A DNA stretch of 64,000 bases from Mycobacterium mantenii (GCF_010731775.1 NZ_AP022590.1:1-64000); one strand, 5' to 3'; numbered from the stretch's first letter, positions 11,328 through 19,757 are shown. Numbers and translations are program-made. The notes: generated from the letters alone by a model not told the origin.

Positions 11328-12319
11328 CGACCACACCGAGTTAACGGCATCGTCGTCGACGCACCGCCCGACGACGGCAAGACACCCGTGCTCGCTGACC
11401 GGCTACTCACTCGCTCAGCACTGCTTGCTTTGCCCGACCCCGAACCCCTAATCGACAACGTGCTCGACCAGGGCACCGTCGCTTTGCTCTACGGGCCCTG
11501 GGGCTCGGGTAAGTCCTTCATTGCCCTGGACTGGGCGTCCAGCGTCGCAACAAATCGGCCATGGCAGGGCGCGTTACCGAACAACGTCGCGTCCTGTACG
11601 TCGCCGCCGAAGGCGCTTACGGACTCAAGGGGCGCCTTGCCGCGTGGGAGACAGGCTGGAACACCAAGATCCCAGATGGCAGCCTCGACATCCTGCCGCG
11701 GCCAGTGAATCTCATCAACGCAGCTGACGTCGCCAACCTGTCCGCTCTGATCGACTGGGGTGGCTTCTCCTATGTCATCCTCGACACGCTGGCTCGGTGC
11801 ATGGTCGGCGCCGATGAGAACTCCGCCAAGGATTGCGGCCTAGTCGTCGATGCGCTCCACCGGTTACGCCAGCACACGCCCGGCGGCCGAGGTGTCATTC
11901 AAGGCGTTCACCACACCGGGAAAGACGGCAAGACTTTTCGCGGCTCGTCAGCTTTCGAGGCCGGCGCCGATACCGTCTACTCCGTCACCCTCGACGGAGC
12001 GGTCATAGTGCTGGACCGCGAGAAGCGAAAAGACGGTCCAGAGGTCGACATCCACCGGCTGAAATTAGAGGCGGTAGAGGGCACTGGCAGCGTCATTATC
12101 GGGGTCTCAGGGCTGGAACCACCCCGACCGCGCAGACAAGCTCTTGTCTCACTTCAGGTCTCACTTCGGTGACCGCGGGGCGTACACCTCTCAGCTGTTC
12201 GAGGGCTGCGAAATGCTGAAGTCGACGTTCTATCGCGCATTGTCTGACCTGCAAGAACGCGGCGAAATCATCAACGAAGGCACCGATAAGCGCCCCTTTT
12301 ACAAGGTGGCCACGAAATG
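11324..12319 (+). CDS. RecA-fold replicative ATPase (RepA/AAA-type), frameshifted
   Basis: About 330 residues spread over several frames. Walker A is GPWGSGKS, then LYVAAEGAYGLKGRL, Walker B-like YVILDTLARC, and the helicase-like HHTGKDGKTFRGSSAF. The C-terminal part LKSTFYRALSDLQERGEI is a winged helix. Frame breaks are near 11340 (after the overlapping GTG), 11575 (cured by one G) and 12112. Such hexameric ATPases unwind or remodel phage and plasmid DNA. An iteron-like array lies just downstream. Confidence 0.7.
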
Positions 12320-12324
12320 ACTTT

Positions 12325-12402
12325 GGTTCCACCTAGTTTCACCTGGTTTCACCCGGAGGTGGAACTGGTTGCCACCCTCCGGGTCTATAGACCCGGAGGT
12401 GG
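12325..12402. repeat. Iteron-like array and large inverted repeat
   Basis: Three 10-bp units in exact register, ggttccacct / agtttcacct / ggtttcaccc, occupy 12325-12354. The reverse motif ggaggtggaac occurs at 12356 and 12396. The arms 12372-12387 and 12388-12402 form a 15-bp inverted repeat with one bulge (ccaccctccgggtcta and its complement). Position after the RepA-like gene suggests an origin or control site; no function is proven. Confidence 0.5.
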
Positions 12403-12469
12403 AACCACGTGGGACTGAAACCTGAGACATTCCAAAACCGCCATCCATCGCCCTGGAAAGCAAGGGATT

Positions 12470-12715
12470 ATGAAGACTGCCATCATCGACCATCGGCGCA
12501 GCGTCGCCCTATGCGACGTGGGCTCCCACTACATCGCAGCCACAGTGATCGATTCCGACGGCATCGACTATCTGATGCTGGCGAGTCCTGACGACATCGG
12601 CACATGCACGCTGTACGACCCCACCTGTGTCCTGGCGGTCCACGAACAAGTCGGGAAGTTGCCGCTGGAATACGTCCGCCGCATCGCCGTCAGTCGGCGC
12701 GGAGGGCGACCATGA
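12470..12715 (+). CDS. Hypothetical phage protein
   Basis: The 81-residue product (MKTAIIDHRRSVALCDVG...) has a short beta-rich look and no motif I recognise. It overlaps the next gene by 4 bp (ATGA) and so belongs to the small-gene operon that runs to about 15.8 kb. The 150 bp before it hold the repeat array. Confidence 0.5.
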   Translation: MKTAIIDHRRSVALCDVGSHYIAATVIDSDGIDYLMLASPDDIGTCTLYDPTCVLAVHEQVGKLPLEYVRRIAVSRRGGRP

Positions 12716-13080
12716 CCCGATCTCGCCGTAGCGCCAAGCAAGCAGGCACACGATTCGAGACCGCTATCGCACAAGCACTTGCCGACGCTCTAGACGACGA
12801 CCGGATCGAGCGGCGCAGTCGCAATGGATCTCGAGACCGCGGCGATATCAGCGGTGTGCGGCTCCACGGCCAACGCGTGGTCCTCGAGTGCAAAGATGCT
12901 GCCCGCTTATGCCTACCGGAATGGACGGCCGAAGCCCGCATCGAGGCCGGTAACGATGACGCCCTGGTGGGCCTGGTTGTCCACAAGCGCCATGGCGTAG
13001 GCGATCCCATGTGCCAGTGGGTGACATGCACCCTGGCCGATCTGGTGGCCATTCTCACCGGAGAGCGAACCGAGCTATGA
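12712..13080 (+). CDS. PD-(D/E)XK-like nuclease, possible Holliday-junction resolvase
   Basis: The 122-residue product has RGDISGV followed by VVLECKD, the acidic-x-ECK core of a PD-(D/E)XK nuclease fold, with N-terminal helices containing GTRFETAIAQ. The start ATG overlaps the previous stop. Resolvase-type nucleases of this size are common in mycobacteriophage replication modules. Substrate is not shown by the sequence. Confidence 0.5.
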   Translation: MTRSRRSAKQAGTRFETAIAQALADALDDDRIERRSRNGSRDRGDISGVRLHGQRVVLECKDAARLCLPEWTAEARIEAGNDDALVGLVVHKRHGVGDPMCQWVTCTLADLVAILTGERTEL

Positions 13081-13232
13081 GCGTTGGCGGAATCCCAACC
13101 GAATGCACCATGTGCGGCGCTGAGCTACTCAACCCACACGAGATCACCGGCCTGTGTCGTGAATGCAAGTTGGTCCTCCGAAACGAAAGACTCTCCGGCC
13201 AGCCCACCCAGGAAGGAACACAACACCAATGA
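13077..13232 (+). CDS. 51-residue zinc-ribbon protein
   Basis: Two Cys pairs, CTMC and CREC, are 17 residues apart. ATG overlaps the stop of the nuclease gene (ATGA), and the end overlaps the next ATG. Small zinc ribbons are common in phage early operons; role unknown. Confidence 0.5.
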   Translation: MSVGGIPTECTMCGAELLNPHEITGLCRECKLVLRNERLSGQPTQEGTQHQ

Positions 13233-13492
13233 CCGAATTTCCCGTTCTCGACGCACCGCGCCTCTACGCCAACAACAGCCTTGGGCGCTGTGTCTTCGCC
13301 AGCTTCGACTACGTCGAGCCCTACCTCGAAGAAACCGACGCGTGGGTCGCCTTACCGCTACGACTCGTCCACGATCAGGGCGCCGGCTGGCACATTGAGT
13401 TAGGCCCGTACTCGCTTGGCGCCACCGACGTCCATCGTCTGCGTGAAGCGATCGCCGCCTACGACCGGGCTACTGGGGAGTCTGAGTCGTGA
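13229..13492 (+). CDS. Hypothetical phage protein
   Basis: 87 residues (MTEFPVLDAPRLYANNSLGR...). ATG 13229 follows aggaagg, giving better support than an upstream start at 13163. It looks like a small alpha/beta domain ending in a helix (DVHRLREAIAAYDRA). It overlaps the following GTG. No family recognised. Confidence 0.5.
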   Translation: MTEFPVLDAPRLYANNSLGRCVFASFDYVEPYLEETDAWVALPLRLVHDQGAGWHIELGPYSLGATDVHRLREAIAAYDRATGESES

Positions 13493-13623
13493 GCACCGAT
13501 CAGACAACCGGGCACGAAAGCGAAGAGCCACTACCGGCTGTTCTCCGTGAATGCCCGCGCTGTGGAAGGGCTATCGGCCTGATGCTGGACACCGATCTCG
13601 CCTGTCCGAGGTCGAGGCGATGA
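13489..13623 (+). CDS. 44-residue Cys-rich phage protein
   Basis: GTG at 13489 overlaps the previous stop (GTGA), and the stop overlaps the next ATG (ATGA). It contains ECPRCGRAIG and a later Cys, half of a zinc knuckle. The overlap at both ends is the main support for a real gene. Confidence 0.4.
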   Translation: MSTDQTTGHESEEPLPAVLRECPRCGRAIGLMLDTDLACPRSRR

Positions 13624-13838
13624 GCGCGCGAACGTCGGCCATCGCACCATGGCGCGGTTGTGACGGCACGCTCGTGGCTCCAGGGACCGAGCAGTGGCAG
13701 CAGCTACCCCAGCCGATTTTCTGGAGGCACCCGGTGGGTCAACTCGACCGCTTGCCCGTCAAGCTCCCCCCTCCCCGACGTGAAAAACGTGTTCGAGCGG
13801 CCACGCCGACCCTGTCCCGGACAGGAACTCAGCGGTGA
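13620..13838 (+). CDS. Hypothetical 72-residue phage protein
   Basis: It starts at ATG 13620 overlapping the previous stop and ends overlapping the next GTG. The product (MSARTSAIAPWRGCDGTLV...) is basic at its C-terminus. No family recognised. The DNA at 13632-13653 is nearly repeated at 17721-17742. Confidence 0.35.
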   Translation: MSARTSAIAPWRGCDGTLVAPGTEQWQQLPQPIFWRHPVGQLDRLPVKLPPPRREKRVRAATPTLSRTGTQR

Positions 13839-14011
13839 GGCTTAGGGGCCGGCCCCACCACCTCGAGGTCGCAGCTTGGGCCAGCGATGGCCGTGTGCAG
13901 CTCGAGCTGTGTGGTCTGCGATTCACCGCGACCCGTAACGGGTCGATCGAGTTGGCTTGCCAGCTTGCAGCCGCGGCACACGAAATTTTCGAGGCGCCAG
14001 ATGGCTGCTGA
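13835..14011 (+). CDS. 58-residue phage protein
   Basis: GTG 13835 overlaps the previous stop. The product MRLRGRPHHLEVAAWASDGR continues with VQLELCGLRFTATRNGS and a helix ELACQLAAAAHEIFE. A small beta sheet plus helix is plausible. It overlaps the next gene by 11 bp. Function unknown. Confidence 0.45.
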   Translation: MRLRGRPHHLEVAAWASDGRVQLELCGLRFTATRNGSIELACQLAAAAHEIFEAPDGC

Positions 14012-14393
14012 CATTCGGTACGGCGATGGACTCACCATCTCGTTTGGTATGGCTGCGTTTGTGGTTGATCTGGTCGGCCTGACGGAGAAACTGCTCGCGC
14101 GCCAGAACGGACAGCCGCTGCCGCCGAAGGCGCGGGACCTACGGGATGGCTTGAGCGACGGGCTGGCACGTGCAGCTGCTAACGCGGGCGTTAGTTCGAA
14201 AGCGGTTTTAGCGGAAGAGGTTCTAGCGTTTGAGAGAAGCCCCGAAGCTGCAGCTGAGGTCCTCGGTATTCAGCCCGGCAGTGTCCGCTACGCGTGCCGG
14301 GCCGGCCGGATCGGGAGGAAGGTCGGCGATCGGTGGCTGATCAGCGACGAGGAGATCGAGATGTATCGCGAGAACTACTTACGAGGAGTGTGA
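14001..14393 (+). CDS. Helix-turn-helix (MerR/Xis-like) DNA-binding phage protein
   Basis: The 130-residue product has a C-terminal helix-turn-helix: SPEAAAEVLGIQPGSVRYAC, then RAGRIGRKVGDRWLISDEEI. The N-terminal half is unassigned. In mycobacteriophages such proteins sit next to structural or packaging genes; here no terminase follows. It ends 1 bp before the next GTG. Confidence 0.6.
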   Translation: MAADIRYGDGLTISFGMAAFVVDLVGLTEKLLARQNGQPLPPKARDLRDGLSDGLARAAANAGVSSKAVLAEEVLAFERSPEAAAEVLGIQPGSVRYACRAGRIGRKVGDRWLISDEEIEMYRENYLRGV

Positions 14394-14394
14394 A

Positions 14395-15048
14395 GTGACT
14401 GAGGCAGAGCAGGATCGACAGGACGCCCTGTTGGTGGCGGCCGCTGCGAACGACGGTCGCATCAGCCCGGACTTTGTGCCGCAATGGTTGATGGCCATGA
14501 AGGCCGATCGGCCCGGAACGCGAAAGACGCTGGCGTCGTTGGTGTCTCCACGAGCGGATATGCTTCGTGCCGCCGGAGTCGACCCCGACCTCGAATACGA
14601 TCTCGAGTACGCGTACGACCGGATCGTCGCGCCACTGGATCTCAGCCGGGATGACGCCGATCGGCGTCTGGTCAATGCCGCTATCGCGGAGGGAAAGATT
14701 GGGCTGGAAAGTCGCCAGACATGGCTCAACGCACTGGCGACCAACCACGACGCCGCGGCGCAAACGATCGCGTCCATGCCTGCCACGCCACGCATCACTC
14801 GGTCGGTCATGGCTTCGCAATCTTCGAGACAGTCGCCGGTGCAAGGCCGTTCGGGCGCCGAGATCGACGCGGACCCTGCGTACCGGGATGTTGCGTGGCG
14901 TCTGGGTCCTGGATTTCGCAACGGGCTCAAGCCGCCCGAAGTCCGATATTTCGCTATCCCAGAGGTCGACGACGACTTTGCGTCTGAGTTGATCGACAAC
15001 GGTGATGGAACCGCGCGTTGGAGTTCGGGAGCGGTCCGAGGAGACTGA
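14395..15048 (+). CDS. Phage scaffold/protease C-terminal-domain-like protein
   Basis: The 217-residue product contains two repeats resembling the C-terminal assembly region of Mu-type capsid proteases and scaffolds: AAANDGRISPDFVPQWLMAM with TRKTLASL (about residues 17-50), and NAAIAEGKIGLESRQTWLNA with AAAQTIASMP (about 97-130). No protease active site or capsid gene accompanies it. It may be a remnant, or a satellite protein acting on a helper phage capsid (inference). Confidence 0.45.
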   Translation: MTEAEQDRQDALLVAAAANDGRISPDFVPQWLMAMKADRPGTRKTLASLVSPRADMLRAAGVDPDLEYDLEYAYDRIVAPLDLSRDDADRRLVNAAIAEGKIGLESRQTWLNALATNHDAAAQTIASMPATPRITRSVMASQSSRQSPVQGRSGAEIDADPAYRDVAWRLGPGFRNGLKPPEVRYFAIPEVDDDFASELIDNGDGTARWSSGAVRGD

Positions 15049-15073
15049 ACCCGCATAAAAGGAAAGGATTGTC

Positions 15074-15469
15074 ATGCCCTACCGCGTCATGTGTCACCTG
15101 GTCATCGCCAAAGACCAAGAGGGTCGGGTTCGCTACTACTACCAATCGCCCGTGGTTGGGTCTTCCGGGGCCGTAATCCCATGGCTCTCGGACGAGAAGG
15201 CGGAGCAACTCCTAAGATTGGGCCTCGTTGAGCGTATCGCGGACAGTACGATGGACCACCAAGCCGACGACGCCGCTCAAACCGAGAGTGAGGCGCTACA
15301 AGACTGCCTCAAGGCGCTCGAGCACCTCGGCGTTGACTTGGCCGCAGGAGCGCCCACCGCTCGTACAGCATTGCGGGATGCCGGATTCCGCTTCGGCAAC
15401 GACGTCGTTGCCGCCGCCGTGAAGGCCCGTAAGGACGCTGTCCGCGCGCTGTCCGGAACGACCGCCTAA
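15074..15469 (+). CDS. Hypothetical phage protein
   Basis: The 131-residue product begins MPYRVMCHLVIAKDQEGRVR and has VIPWLSDEKAEQLLRLGLVE, a segment found in small phage head-region proteins as far as I recall. A helical C-terminus follows. ATG is preceded by aaggaaagg. It belongs to the same transcription unit as the scaffold-like gene. Confidence 0.5.
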   Translation: MPYRVMCHLVIAKDQEGRVRYYYQSPVVGSSGAVIPWLSDEKAEQLLRLGLVERIADSTMDHQADDAAQTESEALQDCLKALEHLGVDLAAGAPTARTALRDAGFRFGNDVVAAAVKARKDAVRALSGTTA

Positions 15470-15600
15470 TGAACCTAGTCCGCACGTCATCCTCGGACGC
15501 TGCACGCGCGGGCAGGCGGCACCAGCCGGGGCCGCAGCCGCGGTCGACAACGTTGGCGCGACCGGCTGGTGCCGAAACTTCGGTTTGAGGAGGAGCCAGA

Positions 15601-15783
15601 ATGGACGAGCACTACTTGAGAACCATGGCCGCGCACCAGGCGCTGATCCAGGTGAGCGATAACCCTAGCCAGTTCCGCGGCGTATCACCGTCTGCGCGCC
15701 TAATGGACCAGGCGTATCGAGCCTGGCGCGACCAGAAGTACGGCCCGGCAGTCGGCATGGACATCATGCGGGTGCCGTTCTAA
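15601..15783 (+). CDS. Hypothetical 60-residue phage protein
   Basis: ATG follows ggaggagcc, a strong Shine-Dalgarno. The product is helical (MDEHYLRTMAAHQALIQVSD, then RLMDQAYRAWRDQKYG). No family recognised. It is the last gene of the left small-gene block; 15784-15999 holds no clear gene. Confidence 0.5.
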   Translation: MDEHYLRTMAAHQALIQVSDNPSQFRGVSPSARLMDQAYRAWRDQKYGPAVGMDIMRVPF

Positions 15784-15999
15784 ACGAATGGTGCGGAACA
15801 CTCACCTTCGCGGCCGCCAGGGTTTCATACAACTAGGAATCGGGGCAGCGTCACCGTCCCCGGTTGGTCACCGTCACGCCGTCCGTAGGGCGCAATTCCG
15901 TCACGAACGACCTCCTTGTCCGGCGTGCATCTTAAACCTGGATCGCCACCGCCGTATGCTTCCAACGATGGCGGCCTTCGTAACGTGTGAGTGTGCCTA

Positions 16000-16641
16000 G
16001 TGCGCGACCACGACGTACGCGTCGCCCTGCGGAACCATCTCGTCGTTGAGCATGCCAACGACTCGTCGACCCGAGTCATGGAAGAACTCGGGTTGTGTGA
16101 GGAAGTCAGAGTTGACTTCGCGGTCATCAATGGGGCCTTCACTGGATTCGAACTCAAGAGCGAACGCGACACCCTTGCTCGCCTTCCTAGGCAGGAGGCG
16201 ACCTACAGCCGCGTGTTCGATTATGTGTACTTGGTGGCCGCCGGCAACCACATCGACCGGGCCCAGCAACTAATCCCATCGTGGTGGGGGATCGTAACGG
16301 CGCTGCCTACCACCACTAGCGGCGTTTCTCTGCGTTTCGATCGGGTAGCGATCGAAAACCCGACAGTCGATGCGTCGGCGGTCGTCCAGTTGTTATGGCG
16401 CGACGAGGCACTCGCGATCTTGGCGCGAATGGGAGCAGACCGAGGAGTCCGGTCAAAGCCACGCGCAGAAGTATGGGAGAGGCTCATCGAAACACTGAAC
16501 GTGGCCGATTTGCGTAGCGAAGTACGAGAAGTACTTAAGGCGCGCCCTGGGTGGCGAGAGAATCCAAAACGACGTGGAAGTGTCGTGACATCGCGGCTCT
16601 CAGGTACGACCCCGCGTTTCCTGGCCCGTCGGATCCATTAG
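16000..16641 (+). CDS. sce7726-family PD-(D/E)XK nuclease-like protein
   Basis: The 213-residue product starts VRDHDVRVALRNHLV, the characteristic opening of sce7726 proteins. The nuclease-like core is VDFAVINGAFTGFELKSERD, i.e. D...ExK, followed by VFDYVYLVA and IPSWWGIVTA. GTG 16000 is chosen because the family opens with (M)RDHDIR; GTG 15991 is possible. Its 3' end overlaps the convergent beta-protein gene by about 107 bp. With that gene it forms a candidate defence cassette inside the element. The substrate is unknown. Confidence 0.7.
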   Translation: MRDHDVRVALRNHLVVEHANDSSTRVMEELGLCEEVRVDFAVINGAFTGFELKSERDTLARLPRQEATYSRVFDYVYLVAAGNHIDRAQQLIPSWWGIVTALPTTTSGVSLRFDRVAIENPTVDASAVVQLLWRDEALAILARMGADRGVRSKPRAEVWERLIETLNVADLRSEVREVLKARPGWRENPKRRGSVVTSRLSGTTPRFLARRIH

Positions 16642-17569
16642 CCACATTATTGATGTACTGGTCGCCGGGGCTGAAATCGGCCCCGCCAAAGTAATTCGCC
16701 CTTACGACATCTCGCGCCAATGCGACGTACTGGGGACTTGGATCACGTCTCTGCTGCGCACGATGCACCCGCCACTCGCCAGGCAGCGCATAGCGGATAT
16801 TGGGTATAGGAGCGTAAGGAGTATCCGCGTACGTCGGGACGCCAACTCCGTAATCAGCGAACGTCAATTCACGATCCCGCCAAGTGGACGTGAGATATGT
16901 GAAAGATGCAGCATCGGTTCGTGGAATCGAACCGACAGTGCCGGGCGCGATAATATTGCCAACTACTTCAGGGAACGCAGAGAATGCAACGACTAGGCTT
17001 CTCCAATCCTGCAGGTAGGGAAGGATTGCCAGAACACTCGAGGTCACTGACGCCTGAACGGCCGGGCCACCGTCGACAAGACCTGCGTCGATCACGAGAT
17101 CACAGTTAGCTGAAGGGACTTCGCACGCTGCCAACACGTCGTCGATGTCGGATGTAAGGCCATCGCGGCCAGCAGCCAAGGCGTCTTCGCAGTCAAGCCG
17201 TAATACCAGTCCTCGACGGTCGCGGCCGGTGATAGTGCGCACTGCATCAAGCACCGCCGCGTCGTCACTGGTTGTGACAACCGGTACGGCGACCCGGTTC
17301 CCGTCCCGAAGGGTCGCAAAGCTCTGCGCGACTTCCGCTACCCACTCGGCATCTTCGATGCCTGTGACGTTCAATGGGTGCACCCAAATCACGTCGTCTG
17401 AATGTGGCCAAGTACGGATAACAGCCGAAGCCTTCTCCGCCGTCGGCATTTCGATAAGCGGTACGAACGACTTCGGACTCGTTGACTGAATCGCTAGCAG
17501 TTCGCCCTGCTTCGCCTTCAGAATCGCCACGTACATCCGATTGGTCAATGATGTGCCAGCGTGAACCAT
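16535..17569 (-). CDS. T4 beta-type protein (Beta_protein family)
   Basis: About 344 residues. The opening MYVAILKAKQGELLAIQ (17536) and the pattern FVPLIEMP, VIDAGLVDG, then RDRELTFADYGV and FSPGDQYINN match the beta-protein family as I know it. A Shine-Dalgarno (gggaaggg) precedes ATG 17569; ATG 17536 is the family-like start, and the frame is open to 17605. It is convergent with the sce7726 gene. Both families are repeatedly found near mobile-element defence genes; the mechanism is not known to me. Confidence 0.65.
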   Translation of the reverse strand: MVHAGTSLTNRMYVAILKAKQGELLAIQSTSPKSFVPLIEMPTAEKASAVIRTWPHSDDVIWVHPLNVTGIEDAEWVAEVAQSFATLRDGNRVAVPVVTTSDDAAVLDAVRTITGRDRRGLVLRLDCEDALAAGRDGLTSDIDDVLAACEVPSANCDLVIDAGLVDGGPAVQASVTSSVLAILPYLQDWRSLVVAFSAFPEVVGNIIAPGTVGSIPRTDAASFTYLTSTWRDRELTFADYGVGVPTYADTPYAPIPNIRYALPGEWRVHRAQQRRDPSPQYVALARDVVRANYFGGADFSPGDQYINNVANGSDGPGNAGSYLRAAMSRHFHVVLDSLATQGAP

Positions 17570-17835
17570 TGGAGCCCTTCCCGGTAAATACCCGACGGCG
17601 ATCATAAGCCACGTGGTTAATCAACTGGGTAGTTTTTCTCCGAGTGGTACTCAATACCGCGCAGCTACGGAATGCCCTAGAACAGGTCACGGGCAGCCAC
17701 TTGCAAACACGACGGTGCGGACGTCGGCCATCGCACAATGGCATGGCCCTAGCAACAACCACCAGGCCTCTGACATGCGTGGATGGTCGCATGGCTACCC
17801 CCCGGCCGATTTTATCGAACGGGGGGGTCCACTGA

Positions 17836-17864
17836 GCGACCGCCACATGGTCGCCAACTTTTTT
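17836..17864 (+). terminator. Intrinsic terminator-like hairpin with T-tract
   Basis: The stem GCGACC/GGTCGC (7-nt loop) is followed 4 nt later by TTTTTT. A second G/C inverted repeat (ACCCCCCG...CGGGGGGGT) lies at 17797-17828. Nothing else is evident between 17606 and 17897. Confidence 0.4.
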
Positions 17865-17897
17865 ACACAGGGCTGAAAAATCCGAGAAACTAGGTCC

Positions 17898-18524
17898 ATG
17901 TTTTCGACCCGTGAGCGTGGGCAGCTCCCCGAGCCTGTCGATGGCTCAATGGTGCGGTTCGTCAAATCCGGCTATGGGTTCGTAGCGGTCAGATCTGGTG
18001 ACCGGTGGGAGACGAGCGCCACGCAGTCGGTCGGGTTCATTGACGAGGTCATGGCGTGGGATGACATGTGGCTAGCCGGAAGGTATTTCGAACTGGCCAC
18101 CGCGCTGGACCCAATAAAGCAACCTGCCGAGCGCGACAAGAGACTGGTAGAGAAATCCGTCGTATGTTTCCGCCTCGCGGATGAGCACTGGGCCGCCATC
18201 GCCTATCAAGGCTCGTACACGGGTTTCAAGCAGCGGGTCTGGTACACCACCCTGACCACGGCCGCCTGCAAGCGCGCAAAGCTGGCTAGCTGCTATGGCC
18301 AATGGGCCGAGATCATGCCCAAAGCTACAGACATTCAAGTCGTGACGTCATGGAAACCGCTGCTCCCTCGTGAGGTCGCGGACACCATGGGACGCCATGC
18401 AAACACCCAACGGGCGCCGACCCGGCCGACGCAATCCCTGGACTCCTCCCTTCTGACACTCGCGCCGACGCGAGCAGAAACCCATTGCGCCCCTTGTCCT
18501 TCTAGCGTTGGCGGTGACCGCTGA
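17898..18524 (+). CDS. Hypothetical protein, cargo region
   Basis: The 208-residue product (MFSTRERGQLPEPVDGSMVR...) has one compact alpha/beta-looking domain to about residue 160. The tail after VADTMGRH is low-complexity and may be out of frame. No family recognised. It and the next gene form a short plus-strand pair after the beta-protein gene. Confidence 0.5.
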   Translation: MFSTRERGQLPEPVDGSMVRFVKSGYGFVAVRSGDRWETSATQSVGFIDEVMAWDDMWLAGRYFELATALDPIKQPAERDKRLVEKSVVCFRLADEHWAAIAYQGSYTGFKQRVWYTTLTTAACKRAKLASCYGQWAEIMPKATDIQVVTSWKPLLPREVADTMGRHANTQRAPTRPTQSLDSSLLTLAPTRAETHCAPCPSSVGGDR

Positions 18525-18545
18525 CAGGCAAGGATGAGGTAGGCA

Positions 18546-18911
18546 ATGCAAGTGTTGACCGTGTACAGGCCAACTAAGGCCGATCGGGAGTTCTTCCAAT
18601 GGAGCGTCGACGGTGAGCTACTCGCCATCCCCGGCATCTGCCCGTGGCACGAATGCACCACCATGCTCATGGTCCGCGACTTGGACGTTCGAGAAGAAGA
18701 CGTAATTGCCGCCTGCCGCAATAGCTTTGAGAACAGCGGACACGACGACCAAACCTTCGGCGAACCCCTGGAATCCATCGTCCAGGAGATCGCATCCGAC
18801 GCGATCGAGGCTGCTTCCGAGCACCCAGTCGGAACCGTCTTGCGGCTAACGCAAGGCCGCGGCCGGGAATGGCAATATCGGCTTGAGCCAGCAGAAACCT
18901 GCACTCGCTGA
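18546..18911 (+). CDS. Hypothetical protein
   Basis: The 121-residue acidic product (MQVLTVYRPTKADREFFQWS...) has GICPWHECTTMLMVRDLDV near its middle. Similar short proteins are scattered in mycobacteria; I do not know the function. Its stop overlaps the start of the tail-like gene. Confidence 0.55.
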   Translation: MQVLTVYRPTKADREFFQWSVDGELLAIPGICPWHECTTMLMVRDLDVREEDVIAACRNSFENSGHDDQTFGEPLESIVQEIASDAIEAASEHPVGTVLRLTQGRGREWQYRLEPAETCTR

Positions 18912-19609
18912 TGGCTCGACTAGGCCGTGGGTTTCCAAACAACCCGATCATGAGGGCGCCGATTCTGGTCAAAGCCGGGCCGCGATGGGATTCAACCGGC
19001 GCGGGTGCCGTTCAGACCCCTACATGGACGCACACCATGGGTCCGCTCGTCAACGCTGTTGTGGTTCTTGGCTATTGGGTTACCAACTCCGGGTCAGGCA
19101 ACGCGTTGGTCAGCGTTAACGGAACATCCGTTCCCACGGTGACGGGCGGGACTATCGGCAGCTACGGTTCTGGCACGCTCTACTCCGGCGGGGCGGGTAC
19201 TACGGGTACCTATTTTCCTACGCTCTGCTCAATCCCCACCGGCGCACAGACTTTCACGCTGTCACTTCCCGGCGGTACCAGTTGGGACTACGCGTTCAAC
19301 TCATTCGCCTACACCAACGTGAAAAGCATCGGCACCGGCACCTCCGCGACAGGAGCCAGCTTAAACGCGGCGCTGTCCATGACATTGACCCCCAATCAGA
19401 TCGCGGTTGGGGCATTCGGTGGAGCGACCAACGCCACCACGGGAACAGGGTTCAGCAACTTCGCCCCTGTGCAGCGGTGGAATCAGGCACCGGTGTCGGG
19501 AAAGGCATATCCGATCGCGGCCGGCGAGTCTACGACAGGGCAGTTCTCGGCTACCGCGCCGAACGCTTCGCCGAGCTGGGGATGTGTTGCGGTTCCCCTC
19601 GCTGCGTAA
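18911..19609 (+). CDS. Glycine/threonine-rich phage tail-like protein
   Basis: The 232-residue product opens MARLGRGFPNNPIMR, then a beta-rich, Gly/Ser/Thr-rich region (SGSGNALVSVNGTSVP; LPGGTSWDYAFNSFAYTNV) ending GCVAVPLAA. This resembles C-terminal receptor-binding or minor-tail domains of mycobacteriophages. As a stand-alone gene without a tail module it may be a relic or a surface protein. No signal peptide is visible. Confidence 0.5.
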   Translation: MARLGRGFPNNPIMRAPILVKAGPRWDSTGAGAVQTPTWTHTMGPLVNAVVVLGYWVTNSGSGNALVSVNGTSVPTVTGGTIGSYGSGTLYSGGAGTTGTYFPTLCSIPTGAQTFTLSLPGGTSWDYAFNSFAYTNVKSIGTGTSATGASLNAALSMTLTPNQIAVGAFGGATNATTGTGFSNFAPVQRWNQAPVSGKAYPIAAGESTTGQFSATAPNASPSWGCVAVPLAA

Positions 19610-19757
19610 CAGACCGCCTCGAAGCGGCGTCTCGGAGTGGCGCGGGCATCGGTGTCTCGCTGATATAGAAAAACCGGCTTGGCCTCGACGAAACACAACG
19701 TACAGTTACTAGCTTCGGGCAACTTGTTTCAGCGCGGACAGAATTGGAGCTGGGGTC

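Noticed and set aside
17613..17876. 87-residue frame between the beta-protein gene and 17898
   Set aside because: Spans a G/C hairpin and a terminator-like stem; no ribosome site or protein-like pattern.
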